From Chlorobiaceae bacterium (GTDB lineage: Bacteria > Bacteroidota > Chlorobiia > Chlorobiales > Chlorobiaceae): 64,000 bases of DNA. The stretch is taken from NCBI GenBank assembly GCA_013335115.1, contig JAAXWQ010000001.1, positions 310,001 to 374,000 of the forward strand. Direction: 5' to 3'. The notes beneath the pieces are model-generated. The model saw only the letters and a program-made list of their open reading frames with translations. It was not told the DNA's origin and ran no database searches. The translations under genes were made by a program, and so were the position numbers. Of the stretch, positions 8,611-16,661 are shown piece after piece (within the stretch, counting starts at the first letter, position 1; each line of letters begins with the position of its first letter).

Positions 8611-9747
8611 TCAGAAGGTGACAGTTGCCCAGAGGTCTGTGCGCAGTCGCTGCTGATTGACGTTCGTTACGCCGCCCTCGGCCTTGTTGGTCAGGTAACG
8701 CAGGGTCGGCTGGATCGTAAAGCTTGCCGATGAGGTTTTGTGCACCGGGATTTCGTAGGAGAGCCAGAAAAAGTTGTTGGTATACTTCGCTTCCGATGCG
8801 AGTGTCCGGCTCTTGTCCGTGGTGCGGTGATAATCCCAGTAGCAACGCACGGGGCCGTAGTCACCTTTGATCCTGATCTGGTAGCCGCTATAGTCCACAT
8901 CGCCGGCATTCGGTTCGTCGGTGAAACCGTTGATACCGCTGTAGCCCGTACTGTTCCTGCCGCGGGTGTAGAAGGCGCCGAGGCCGATCTTTGCCCCGCC
9001 CGCGGGAACGGTAAGGCTGGCTCCGGCCGACCATGGGGTGACGTGGGTGTACCAGGAGGAGGTATAAGGGTAGTGCATGGGAAGGCTTGTCTGCGTCACC
9101 GCCCGAATGAACTGTGGCTCGACGGTGATGTCTCCCACCTTGTCGGAATAAGAGAGGTACAGGGCGTAGCCGTCGTTGAACTTGCCGTCACCCTCCAGTC
9201 CGGTATTGTTGGCCGATCCGTTGTCAAGAACGAAAAGGCTCGCCCGCAGGTTGCCCGCAAGGAACCGGGTGTTGTAGTTCACTCCGAAAAGCCGGTCCAT
9301 GCCTACGCTGGCGAGCGGGCTCTCCAGGGGCTGGAACGGGAAGAGCGTCAGGTCGAGGATAGGAGTGTTCACTGCATTGAGCGGCAGGCGCCCGATCGCA
9401 TAGCCGTTGTCGGCCGTCTGGCGGCCAAAGGAGAAGTTCGAGACCTGCAGGTTGTAGGTCTCGCTACCGGTTACGGTGTTCCAGCCTCCGTCGCCCTCGG
9501 TCTCGTCGGTCGCCATGGCCTTGAAGTAGTACCCGTCCCCGAGGTCGGCAGAGGCGAACAGGCGAACCCGATACTGCCACATCAGGTCGCTGGCGGCCCT
9601 GCTGCTCCCTTGCGAAAATGCGGTACCGCTGTAGTTCTCGTCCCTTAACCTGAGTCCGGCGTACCCGCCGAAGTTCACTGCGGCTTCGGCAGGGGCTGCC
9701 GAAAAGAGCGCCGCTAACAGCGCCGCAAACGAAAGCGATTTGTTCAT
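8611..9747 (-). CDS. Outer-membrane porin, paralogue of the next gene
   Basis: A 378-residue barrel protein starting MNKSLSFAALLAALFSAAPAEAA (signal peptide) and ending RTDLWATVTF, a C-terminal aromatic beta-signal. Segments such as DLMWQYRVRLFASADLGDGYYF and YAIGRLPLNAVNTPILDLTLF align with its downstream neighbour, so a tandem duplication is likely. ATG 9747 is the only start that leaves the signal peptide at the N-terminus; the frame is open far upstream but that part overlaps glgX. It follows glgX after 136 bases, which may contain a separate promoter. Confidence 0.85.
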   Translation of the reverse strand: MNKSLSFAALLAALFSAAPAEAAVNFGGYAGLRLRDENYSGTAFSQGSSRAASDLMWQYRVRLFASADLGDGYYFKAMATDETEGDGGWNTVTGSETYNLQVSNFSFGRQTADNGYAIGRLPLNAVNTPILDLTLFPFQPLESPLASVGMDRLFGVNYNTRFLAGNLRASLFVLDNGSANNTGLEGDGKFNDGYALYLSYSDKVGDITVEPQFIRAVTQTSLPMHYPYTSSWYTHVTPWSAGASLTVPAGGAKIGLGAFYTRGRNSTGYSGINGFTDEPNAGDVDYSGYQIRIKGDYGPVRCYWDYHRTTDKSRTLASEAKYTNNFFWLSYEIPVHKTSSASFTIQPTLRYLTNKAEGGVTNVNQQRLRTDLWATVTF

Positions 9748-9883
9748 ATGGTTGTCAGTTTTGTTGCTATTACCCCGCCGAATCCGGAAGTAACCAGAAC
9801 TATCACAGACCATGCATAAAGCCGTTTGAGCGGCATTATCCACGAGATGGGAAAAGGAACCGGACTCCCGGCGCCGTTTTCCG

Positions 9884-11998
9884 TCAACCGGGAAGCACCT
9901 CAAGCAGAACGCTTGAGCGGGGTCCCAGGAGAAACCGGCTCCCGGGCCGGATCGCCGGCCCCTGGCCCGGCTCGAAAGCGTCGTCGGGCGCAGGGCACCC
10001 CGTATTGGCTGAAACACGCCATACCAGGCCATCGGGGAGGGCCGGCAGTTCGACCATGGCCGGCAGGTGCCCGGCATTCCATGCATAGAAGAGGACGTCG
10101 TCGCCCGAAGGCGTAGCCGTTGCGAACAGCGCGGCAACGATGCGTGAATCATCGGACCAATCCGGCTCCCATGGGCGGCAGCCGTGCCACGACACCTCGG
10201 GAAATCCGAGGGCTCCCGGGGTGTCACTCCTCGGATGATGCCCCAGGCGCAGGACAGGATGTGCTTTCCGCAGGGCAATAACCAGACGGGTGAATCGGAA
10301 AAGCTCCTGCTCGCGGTCGAGGAGCGTCCAGTCCAGCCAGTTGAATTCGTTGTCGTGGCAATAGGCGTTGTTGTTACCCCGCTGCGTGCGTCCCATCTCG
10401 TCGCCCATGAGCATCATGGGGGTCCCACGGGCCACCATGAGCGCCAGGAGGGCGTTCTTGCTTTGTCGAAGGCGGAGCGCGACGATCTCCGGATCACCGC
10501 TATCCCCTTCTTCCCCGCAGTTCCAGCTCCGGTTGTCGTCGCAGCCGTCACGGTTATCCTCGGCGTTCGCATCATTGTGCTTTGCATTGTAGCTGACCAG
10601 GTCGCGAAGCGTGAAGCCGTCGTGGCAGGTGATGAAGTTGATCGAGGCCTGGGGCCCCCTGCCTCCGGGCTCGTAGAGGTCGGGCGAACCGGAGAGGCGC
10701 GTGGCCACGAGGCCGGCGCGACCGGACTCGCCGCGCAGGAAATCGCGCAGGTCGTCCCGGAATTTCCCGTTCCATTCGGAGAAACGGCCATAATTGGGGA
10801 ATTTGCCAAGCAGGTAGAGCCCGCCGGCGTCCCAGGCTTCGGCGATCAGCTTGCACTTCTTCAGGATCGGGTCCAGCGCGACCGACTCGAGCAACGGCGG
10901 GTTGTTCAGCACCGCCCCCGAAAAATCGCGCCCGAGGATCGCCGCGGCATCGAACCTGAAGCCGTCGATATGGTATTCGGAAACCCAGAAGCGCAGGCAT
11001 TCGAGCACCATGTCCCTGACGACAGGGTTGTTGCAGTTGAGCGAGTTCCCGCAACCGCTGAAGTTGTGGTAGTATCCTTCAGGGGTGAGCATGTAGTAAA
11101 TCTGGTTGTCGAGCCCCCTGAACGAGATGGTCGGCCCCCGGTGGTCCCCTTCGCAGGTGTGGTTGAAGACGACGTCGAGGATGACCTCGATGCCGGCGGC
11201 ATGCAGGGCGCGAACCATGCTCTTGAACTCGTCAGCCTGCATCCCCATGGAACCGGTCGCCGCGTACCCCCCTTTCGGCGCGAAGAAGCCGACGGTGCTG
11301 TATCCCCAGTAGTTCATCTTGTTGTCGCCGGTCCAGGGGTTCGGCTCGGACATCTCGAACTCGTCGAATTCGAACACCGGCAGCAGCTCAACGCAGTTGA
11401 CGCCAAGGCTCTCCAGGTAGGGAATTTTTTCGACGACCCCCGCATAGGTGCCCGGATGGGGCACGCCGGAGGATGGGTGCCGGGTGAAGCCGCGGACATG
11501 CATTTCGTAGATGACGAGCCCTCCCGCCGGAATCTCAAGCGGTCGGTCGCCGCGCCAGTCGAAATCCTCGGGGATGACGAAGCCGCGGTACGGGAACCCG
11601 TCGTCCCGGTCAGGCGTGGCGCCCCAGACATCCCGTCCAGAAATGGAGCGGACATAGGGGTCGAGCAACACCTTCGACGCGTCGAAGCGATGCCCCGCCA
11701 CCGGGTCCCACGGCCCCTCCATCCTGAAGCCATACTCGAAGCTTTCAGGATCGAGGTCGAAAATCGTGATACTCCAGACATCGCCGATCTTGAAGGCATC
11801 GGGTACCTGGAGCTCACCCATCAAAGCCCGGCTCTGCCGGTCGAAGAGTACCAGGGAGCATGTTGTGGCGGTGCTGGAAAAAACCGAAAAATTGACCCCG
11901 CCGGCCACGAGCGATGCGCCGTAGGGCCTGACACGGCCAGGGCGCACTTTCCACCCGGAAATCTCGAAGGTGGGATAAAGATCTATTCGTCCACTCAT
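9884..11998 (-). CDS. glgX: Glycogen debranching enzyme (isoamylase-type, GlgX)
   Basis: A 704-residue GH13 isoamylase/GlgX enzyme that cleaves alpha-1,6 branches of glycogen. An N-terminal CBM48-type domain (about 1-150, beginning RVRPYGASLVAGGVNFSVFS) precedes the catalytic barrel. Catalytic residues are visible: nucleophile Asp350 in GFRFDAA, acid/base Glu387 in LIAEAWD, and Asp460 in NFITCHDGFTL. Length fits the family. Green sulfur bacteria store glycogen, so a cytoplasmic glycogen-degradation role is expected. Unusually, it sits 12 bases after a STAS protein within a signalling/envelope cluster rather than with other glg genes. Confidence 0.94.
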   Translation of the reverse strand: MSGRIDLYPTFEISGWKVRPGRVRPYGASLVAGGVNFSVFSSTATTCSLVLFDRQSRALMGELQVPDAFKIGDVWSITIFDLDPESFEYGFRMEGPWDPVAGHRFDASKVLLDPYVRSISGRDVWGATPDRDDGFPYRGFVIPEDFDWRGDRPLEIPAGGLVIYEMHVRGFTRHPSSGVPHPGTYAGVVEKIPYLESLGVNCVELLPVFEFDEFEMSEPNPWTGDNKMNYWGYSTVGFFAPKGGYAATGSMGMQADEFKSMVRALHAAGIEVILDVVFNHTCEGDHRGPTISFRGLDNQIYYMLTPEGYYHNFSGCGNSLNCNNPVVRDMVLECLRFWVSEYHIDGFRFDAAAILGRDFSGAVLNNPPLLESVALDPILKKCKLIAEAWDAGGLYLLGKFPNYGRFSEWNGKFRDDLRDFLRGESGRAGLVATRLSGSPDLYEPGGRGPQASINFITCHDGFTLRDLVSYNAKHNDANAEDNRDGCDDNRSWNCGEEGDSGDPEIVALRLRQSKNALLALMVARGTPMMLMGDEMGRTQRGNNNAYCHDNEFNWLDWTLLDREQELFRFTRLVIALRKAHPVLRLGHHPRSDTPGALGFPEVSWHGCRPWEPDWSDDSRIVAALFATATPSGDDVLFYAWNAGHLPAMVELPALPDGLVWRVSANTGCPAPDDAFEPGQGPAIRPGSRFLLGPRSSVLLEVLPG

Positions 11999-12010
11999 GG
12001 CGGCAATGGT

Positions 12011-12343
12011 TTAGGAGATGGCTGCTACGGCATTTTCGACCGTGCCGTAAGTGATGAATTGCTCCCAGAACCCGGTGACCGACATGACGTCCTTCACGGA
12101 ATCGGGTACGGCCGCAAGGACCAGTTTCTTGCCGGCCTGGCGGGATTCACGATAAAGCAGCAGGAGCGTGCGGAGCCCGGCGCTCGTGAGTAGACCGATG
12201 CCTTCGAAGTCGAGCACGAGCCCCCCGGCAGAACCGAGGGCGGAGAAAAGACCCGCCTCGAATTCACCGGCGACGGCATGGGTGATGTCTCCGGTGACGG
12301 CCGCAACCAGCGCTTTACCGGATGGTGATATAGTGATGTTCAT
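12011..12343 (-). CDS. STAS-domain anti-sigma-factor antagonist (RsbV/SpoIIAA-like)
   Basis: A 110-residue single STAS domain. The signature LLTSAGLRTLLLLY is present, with Ser54 the likely residue phosphorylated by a partner RsbW-type kinase. Family role: unphosphorylated RsbV-like proteins bind the kinase and release its target; an RsbU phosphatase reactivates them. A kinase and a phosphatase are fused in one protein encoded two genes upstream, and a second STAS gene lies at 16284-16631. The start ATG 12343 follows the stop of the preceding gene after one base (TGACATG). glgX begins 12 bases downstream. Confidence 0.9.
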   Translation of the reverse strand: MNITISPSGKALVAAVTGDITHAVAGEFEAGLFSALGSAGGLVLDFEGIGLLTSAGLRTLLLLYRESRQAGKKLVLAAVPDSVKDVMSVTGFWEQFITYGTVENAVAAIS

Positions 12344-12344
12344 G

Positions 12345-12872
12345 TCAGGATTCAGGTTTGTACAGAGGTACCGTTTTTTCAAAAGCATCGACAATTTTCT
12401 TCTTGATCAGCACCCTGCCGTCGACCGCCGATTTCTCAAGTTCGATTCGCTGGTGCGACAGATAAGCCTGGTAATGGCTTTGCGCATCCCCGGGTTTCCA
12501 TGCGCGGAACTCCCATCGAACCACGATAATGATCCTGGCCGTCCCTCCGTCGAGCTTGATGTCGATGGACTCGATCTTGTGCGTTTCGTCGAAATACTTC
12601 ACCAGCGCATCGGCATACCAGGCAGCGAATGCGGGCTTGCCCGTGAATGGTTTCGGGCTGTCCGGGTAGTACATCTGCACATCATCCGCCAGGTAGGCCA
12701 GCAACTGGTCGACCGGCTTGTGGTCGTTGGTCCCCGCATACCAGCCGAGCAGCACGTTCTTCACCATCGCCTCGTCCAGGACGGGCGCCGAGGCCATGCC
12801 CCGGACGGGGCTGATGATGCCGGCAACCAGCATGAAGATTGCCAGCATGAGTGGAATTTTTTTCCCGGGCAT
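12345..12872 (-). CDS. Secreted NTF2/SnoaL-like protein of unknown function
   Basis: A 175-residue protein with an N-terminal signal peptide (KIPLMLAIFMLVAGIISPVRG) followed by an NTF2/SnoaL-like cone: a helix VLLGWYAGTNDHKPVDQLLAYL, then ADDVQMYYPDSPKPFTGKPA, and paired strands ending RIIIVVRWEFRAW. This fold is a common pocket for small ligands or a dimer platform; no catalytic residues can be assigned. It is joined end-to-end with both neighbours (the RsbU/RsbW fusion and a STAS protein), so it belongs to the same transcript and may act with the sensor's periplasmic domain. That link is inference. Confidence 0.75.
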   Translation of the reverse strand: MPGKKIPLMLAIFMLVAGIISPVRGMASAPVLDEAMVKNVLLGWYAGTNDHKPVDQLLAYLADDVQMYYPDSPKPFTGKPAFAAWYADALVKYFDETHKIESIDIKLDGGTARIIIVVRWEFRAWKPGDAQSHYQAYLSHQRIELEKSAVDGRVLIKKKIVDAFEKTVPLYKPES

Positions 12873-15299
12873 TCAGTCCTCCTTCGTTTTCAGTTTATGC
12901 CCCATGGTCGGGCGTGTCCTTGAGCGAACCATCACCAGGACATTGATGTCGGAAACGCGGTACAGGTGATATTCATCGGTCGAATTGCCGATGATGAACC
13001 AGCCCAGCCCCCCGGCCTGGCGATCCTCGAGGGGAAGGGTAACATCGACTGGCGACAACTCCGAGGGATTGAACGGCGGGCCGGGGTCTTCGATGCGCAC
13101 GACAAGATCGTCGTCGGACCAGGAAACAAAGACACGGTAGGAGAGCGCCTCGTCCTCGTGGAGCGAGTAGGAGATGACGTTGGTGACCGCTTCACAGGCC
13201 GCCAGGGATATCTCGCGTGCAGCCGCCGTGCCCATTCCACCCTCGATGGCCGTCGATTCGACCATCGCCACAACCTCTCCGATGGTCGCCATGGAGGCCG
13301 GCAGGCACAGCTGCCGGGCTGGATGACCTGCCCGGACGAGCGTCAGGGTGATGTCGTCGAATCGTTCATCGCCTACCTGCCATGCCTGGACCGCCTCCAA
13401 CAGATCAAGCGAGGATTGGTCTACCGGCCGCAGGCGGTTCAGCGACAGGAAACCATTCATTCGTTCCATGCCGAACTGCTCCCCCGACGGATCCATGGCT
13501 TCGCTGATGCCGTCCGTATAGATCGCCAGGAGGTCTCCTTCGTTGAACGGGACCTGCCATACCGGGAACTGCTGCCCGGTAATCACACCGAGGGCAGGAC
13601 CGCTACGCTTCGAAAGGCTTTCGACAGTTCCATCGGCCCTGACCAGGACCGGCGGGTTGTGGCCGGCGTTGACATAACTGAGCGTCTGCCCCACCGGATC
13701 CATGACCGCATGGAAGAGCGTGACGAACATCATCGTCGGGTTCGATTCTGCAAGCATCGTATTGATGCGGGTGATCGCCTCTCCGGGCCCGACAACCGAG
13801 GCCAGGCTACGCAACAACAGGCTGACCTGCATCATGAACATCGCTGCCGAGACCCCCTTGCCGGAAATGTCCCCGACCGTGAAGACCGTCAACCCGCCAG
13901 GCAGCACGAAATGGTCGTAGAAGTCCCCGCCGACCTCAAGCGCCGGGACCGAAAGGCTGAAATGGCATCCTCCAAGGAGCTTCATCGGCTCCGGGAGCAC
14001 CGAGGCCTGGATCGTATGGGCGAGTGCCAGCTCGGTCGACAGGCGCTGCTGGCTTCGGGCCATCTCCTCGCGCTTGAGTATCGACCGGTTCAGCTCCCCG
14101 ACCATGCCGTTGAACGCATCGATGACGTCTGCGGTTTCGTCGTGGGTGGCCGACAGTTTCTGTATCGTCGTGAAATTCCCATCCTGCACGCTCCTCACCC
14201 CTTCACGCAATAGATCGAGGTTCCTGGTAGCACGCCCGGCACTCCAGCTGAACAGCAGGCCGATGCCGACAATGCAAAGCAACCCCGCCAACAGCACGCC
14301 TCCGGCAAACAACCATTGTTCCGTGGCGAACTGGCTGAGAGGAAAGACATACAGGAAAATGAGCGACAACCCTGGAACCCGTTTGTAGACAAAAAAAGAG
14401 TGCCCTTTCCCGAAAGGGTCTTCAGCTTCGAAAGAGCCCGTCTCAAGTGAGGAGTTGCTGAGCCCTGGATAACGGCGCGCGGGTACAGGCTTCGAGTCCA
14501 CAAGGGCATGGAGACTGCCGGCCGGAGCCACGCCCTCCGCGTTGCCAACAGACGCAGAGGCGAGAACATGGTGTCCGGAGTCGAGAACGTAGAGCCGGCA
14601 GTCGGCATTGATGTCGACGGCCGCCATACGCCGAAGAAACGTGTCGATACTGACGTCGACGGCGGCCACCCCGTCGAGCGACGCTTTGCCGGCCTCGACG
14701 CGGTTGATTGGCAGAATGCAGGATACCACCTGACGGCGCCCGGTTTCGGGAGAGGTGTAGGGACTGCTCCAGTTCCCTACAGTCGACGACACCCCCACCT
14801 CGCGGGCAGGCAGGTACCAATGGAGACCGGGCCCCTCCAGCTCTTCGGGCAGGTACCGCAGCTTCTCACGGGCGACCTTTCCATCCCCATCTGACCGGAC
14901 ATAATAAGCACGTTTTTTATCCGGATTGAACTTGCTGCCTTGCTCGAATGCCAGCCTTACCCCGCTGGCGCTTGGCATACGGTCGAGCGCACCCTCCATG
15001 ATGTCGTACCACGACTGCGATCCGGCAGGTTTCCACATCTGCACCAGGTCAGTTAGCGACAGCAGTTCCTGCCTGACCTCATACATATCGGACGAAGCCT
15101 TCACGAAGGATGCTTCGAGCCGGGTCCGGAGTTCATCCTCTTCGCGGTCGATGATTGCCAGGTGTCCCAGCCAGACGATCACCGGCGCGGCCAGCAGGAA
15201 CACCACGCCGGAACAGATCAGGGCGATGACCGTGAAGCGCTCCCTGAGCGTCCGGGGCAGGATGCCGTGAGCGGCTATGTTCCGATACCTGACGGTCAC
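12873..15299 (-). CDS. Membrane sensor with fused RsbU-type PP2C phosphatase and RsbW-type kinase
   Basis: About 808 residues. Transmembrane helix 1 (about 22-50) and helix 2 (about 328-352) enclose a ~275-residue periplasmic sensor region that resembles a dCache module; a HAMP-like linker follows (353-410). A SpoIIE/RsbU PP2C phosphatase spans ~425-655, with GGDFYD (457-462), GDISGKG (476-482), TDGISE (595-600) and the final DD (648-649). A GHKL kinase of the RsbW type spans ~665-800, with the N-box EAVTN (703-707) and nucleotide loops DPG (738-740) and GGLGWFI (763-769). The predicted start is GTG 15299, overlapping the upstream stop as GTGA; no in-frame ATG precedes helix 1. One chain therefore carries both opposing activities of a partner switch, with STAS substrates encoded on both sides. 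Confidence 0.88.
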   Translation of the reverse strand: MTVRYRNIAAHGILPRTLRERFTVIALICSGVVFLLAAPVIVWLGHLAIIDREEDELRTRLEASFVKASSDMYEVRQELLSLTDLVQMWKPAGSQSWYDIMEGALDRMPSASGVRLAFEQGSKFNPDKKRAYYVRSDGDGKVAREKLRYLPEELEGPGLHWYLPAREVGVSSTVGNWSSPYTSPETGRRQVVSCILPINRVEAGKASLDGVAAVDVSIDTFLRRMAAVDINADCRLYVLDSGHHVLASASVGNAEGVAPAGSLHALVDSKPVPARRYPGLSNSSLETGSFEAEDPFGKGHSFFVYKRVPGLSLIFLYVFPLSQFATEQWLFAGGVLLAGLLCIVGIGLLFSWSAGRATRNLDLLREGVRSVQDGNFTTIQKLSATHDETADVIDAFNGMVGELNRSILKREEMARSQQRLSTELALAHTIQASVLPEPMKLLGGCHFSLSVPALEVGGDFYDHFVLPGGLTVFTVGDISGKGVSAAMFMMQVSLLLRSLASVVGPGEAITRINTMLAESNPTMMFVTLFHAVMDPVGQTLSYVNAGHNPPVLVRADGTVESLSKRSGPALGVITGQQFPVWQVPFNEGDLLAIYTDGISEAMDPSGEQFGMERMNGFLSLNRLRPVDQSSLDLLEAVQAWQVGDERFDDITLTLVRAGHPARQLCLPASMATIGEVVAMVESTAIEGGMGTAAAREISLAACEAVTNVISYSLHEDEALSYRVFVSWSDDDLVVRIEDPGPPFNPSELSPVDVTLPLEDRQAGGLGWFIIGNSTDEYHLYRVSDINVLVMVRSRTRPTMGHKLKTKED

Positions 15300-16222
15300 C
15301 AGCCGTAACGCCTGAGACCGTGTTCGAGCACCTCGACCAGTTTCTGGCCGCACAGTTCGGAATCACCGGTGGTACGGGCCGTGATGATCGGATAGTCCAC
15401 GATCACCGAGTATTTCTTCCCGACATTACCGATGAACTGACCTTCGAGCCCAACGGCATCCTTCAGGATGAACTCGAGCTGGTAGGGGGCCCCCTGGAAA
15501 CCATGGTCGATCTTCAGGTAACCGTGGCCGTCGTTGTAGTCGAACGCCAGAGGATGGCCGGTGACCCGCTTGCCGAAAACGATGCTCTTTTCGGTGACCT
15601 CGTCGCGAGTGAAGGCAAGAACCGCGACGCCGTAGCACTCCCCGGCAACAGGCTTGCCCGCCTTGATGAAAAGACGGATCAGGTCATGGAGCCGCTTGTT
15701 GTTGGCCATGTCGAGGATCGGCCCGGAACCGCCGACGAGGACCAGCGCATCGTATTTCCTGACATCGCCGGCAATCCTGTCGAGCGCCGCGTTGTAGGCA
15801 AAAAGCTCGTCAAGGTACTTCGGCGAGCTGAAATAGGGCTTGACCGGCAGCCAGGCCGTCAGGTTGAGCGGCTTGTCGAGCTTGTCGGAAGCCTCTATCC
15901 TGCGCACTTTTTCGGCGACTTCGGGCGTAGTGACCGTGCGGCCGAGGGGCGGATCGACATAGTTGGGGTCCATGCTGGGCGGCAACGCAAGCGGCTTGGT
16001 CCCCTTCGGGGTAGCGAAGTCAATCTTGTAGCCTGCATTCTCGAGCACCTCCAGCGGTCCGAGCAGCTCTTCGCCCCAATAGCCAAACTCGGAAAGGACG
16101 AAAAGGACCCGCTTGTTGAGGTGGCGGTTGGTACCCTGGCGATCGTCCGCCGAGGCTTGACGGGTCACCGCCGTTCCGATGAGCAGGAACACAACGGCTA
16201 TTTTCAGGAATTTCATCTTCAT
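15296..16222 (-). CDS. Exported DJ-1/PfpI-family protein
   Basis: 308 residues with a signal peptide (MKMKFLKIAVVFLLIGTAVTRQASA) before a class-I glutamine-amidotransferase-like fold. The nucleophile elbow is AGECYGVA with Cys196, and an acidic residue for the DJ-1 active site is available in YWGEELLGP (around 51-52). Residues ~75-150 form an insertion relative to short PfpI proteins, resembling the long Hsp31/type-1 glutamine amidotransferase-like members. Family members are deglycases, chaperones or stress proteins; export to the periplasm is uncommon. A GGAG site precedes ATG 16222. The stop overlaps the GTG of the sensor gene by four bases, showing translational coupling. Confidence 0.85.
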   Translation of the reverse strand: MKMKFLKIAVVFLLIGTAVTRQASADDRQGTNRHLNKRVLFVLSEFGYWGEELLGPLEVLENAGYKIDFATPKGTKPLALPPSMDPNYVDPPLGRTVTTPEVAEKVRRIEASDKLDKPLNLTAWLPVKPYFSSPKYLDELFAYNAALDRIAGDVRKYDALVLVGGSGPILDMANNKRLHDLIRLFIKAGKPVAGECYGVAVLAFTRDEVTEKSIVFGKRVTGHPLAFDYNDGHGYLKIDHGFQGAPYQLEFILKDAVGLEGQFIGNVGKKYSVIVDYPIITARTTGDSELCGQKLVEVLEHGLRRYGW

Positions 16223-16283
16223 GGTGGGCTATCTCCCGATTCGAAATGTTGATGGATTTGTTTCAAACGAAGGACAAGGTTCC

Positions 16284-16631
16284 TTATGACGAAATCTTCC
16301 GGACCGCATCTTCAACCCCAAGGGTAATGGTGAAATACCGAAGAAAGCCGGTGATGTCAAGCGTATCACGCATGGTGTCGGTCAGCCGGCAGAGGACGAG
16401 TCCACCATCCAGCTTGTTGACCTGCCGGACGACCAGCAGAAGCATCCGCAACCCGCTGCTCGCCAGGTAAGTGACCCCTCCGAAATCGAGCACGAGGAAC
16501 TTCTTCCCTTCCTGGATCATCCTGACAAGCCGTTCTTCGACAGACGGCGTCGTCGAGGCGTCCAGCTTTCCGAGCAGTTCGACGATGGTCGTGTCTCCCT
16601 GTGCCTTTTCCTTGATCTCTATCATGTTCAT
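16284..16631 (-). CDS. STAS-domain anti-sigma-factor antagonist, second copy
   Basis: A 115-residue STAS protein. The phospho-site motif is YLASSGLRMLL (Ser58 or Ser59). It is diverged from the STAS protein at 12011-12343 but has the same length class and fold. It lies 31 bases after the carbohydrate-binding-like protein and 61 bases before the DJ-1 gene, inside the same minus-strand run. With the fused phosphatase/kinase downstream it could be one of two alternative substrates of the same sensor. No sigma factor or anti-sigma target is encoded in the window. Confidence 0.9.
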   Translation of the reverse strand: MNMIEIKEKAQGDTTIVELLGKLDASTTPSVEERLVRMIQEGKKFLVLDFGGVTYLASSGLRMLLLVVRQVNKLDGGLVLCRLTDTMRDTLDITGFLRYFTITLGVEDAVRKISS

Positions 16632-16661
16632 GCGATTTGGTCTTGTTGGACAACTCTAACG

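Noticed and set aside
9821-9834. GCCG-CTCAAA-CGGC hairpin between glgX and the first porin as terminator
   Set aside because: A four-base stem followed by only TTT is too weak to call.
10184-12193. Long plus-strand open frame of 669 codons
   Set aside because: It lies antisense to glgX and a STAS gene and shows no recognisable domain or ribosome site.
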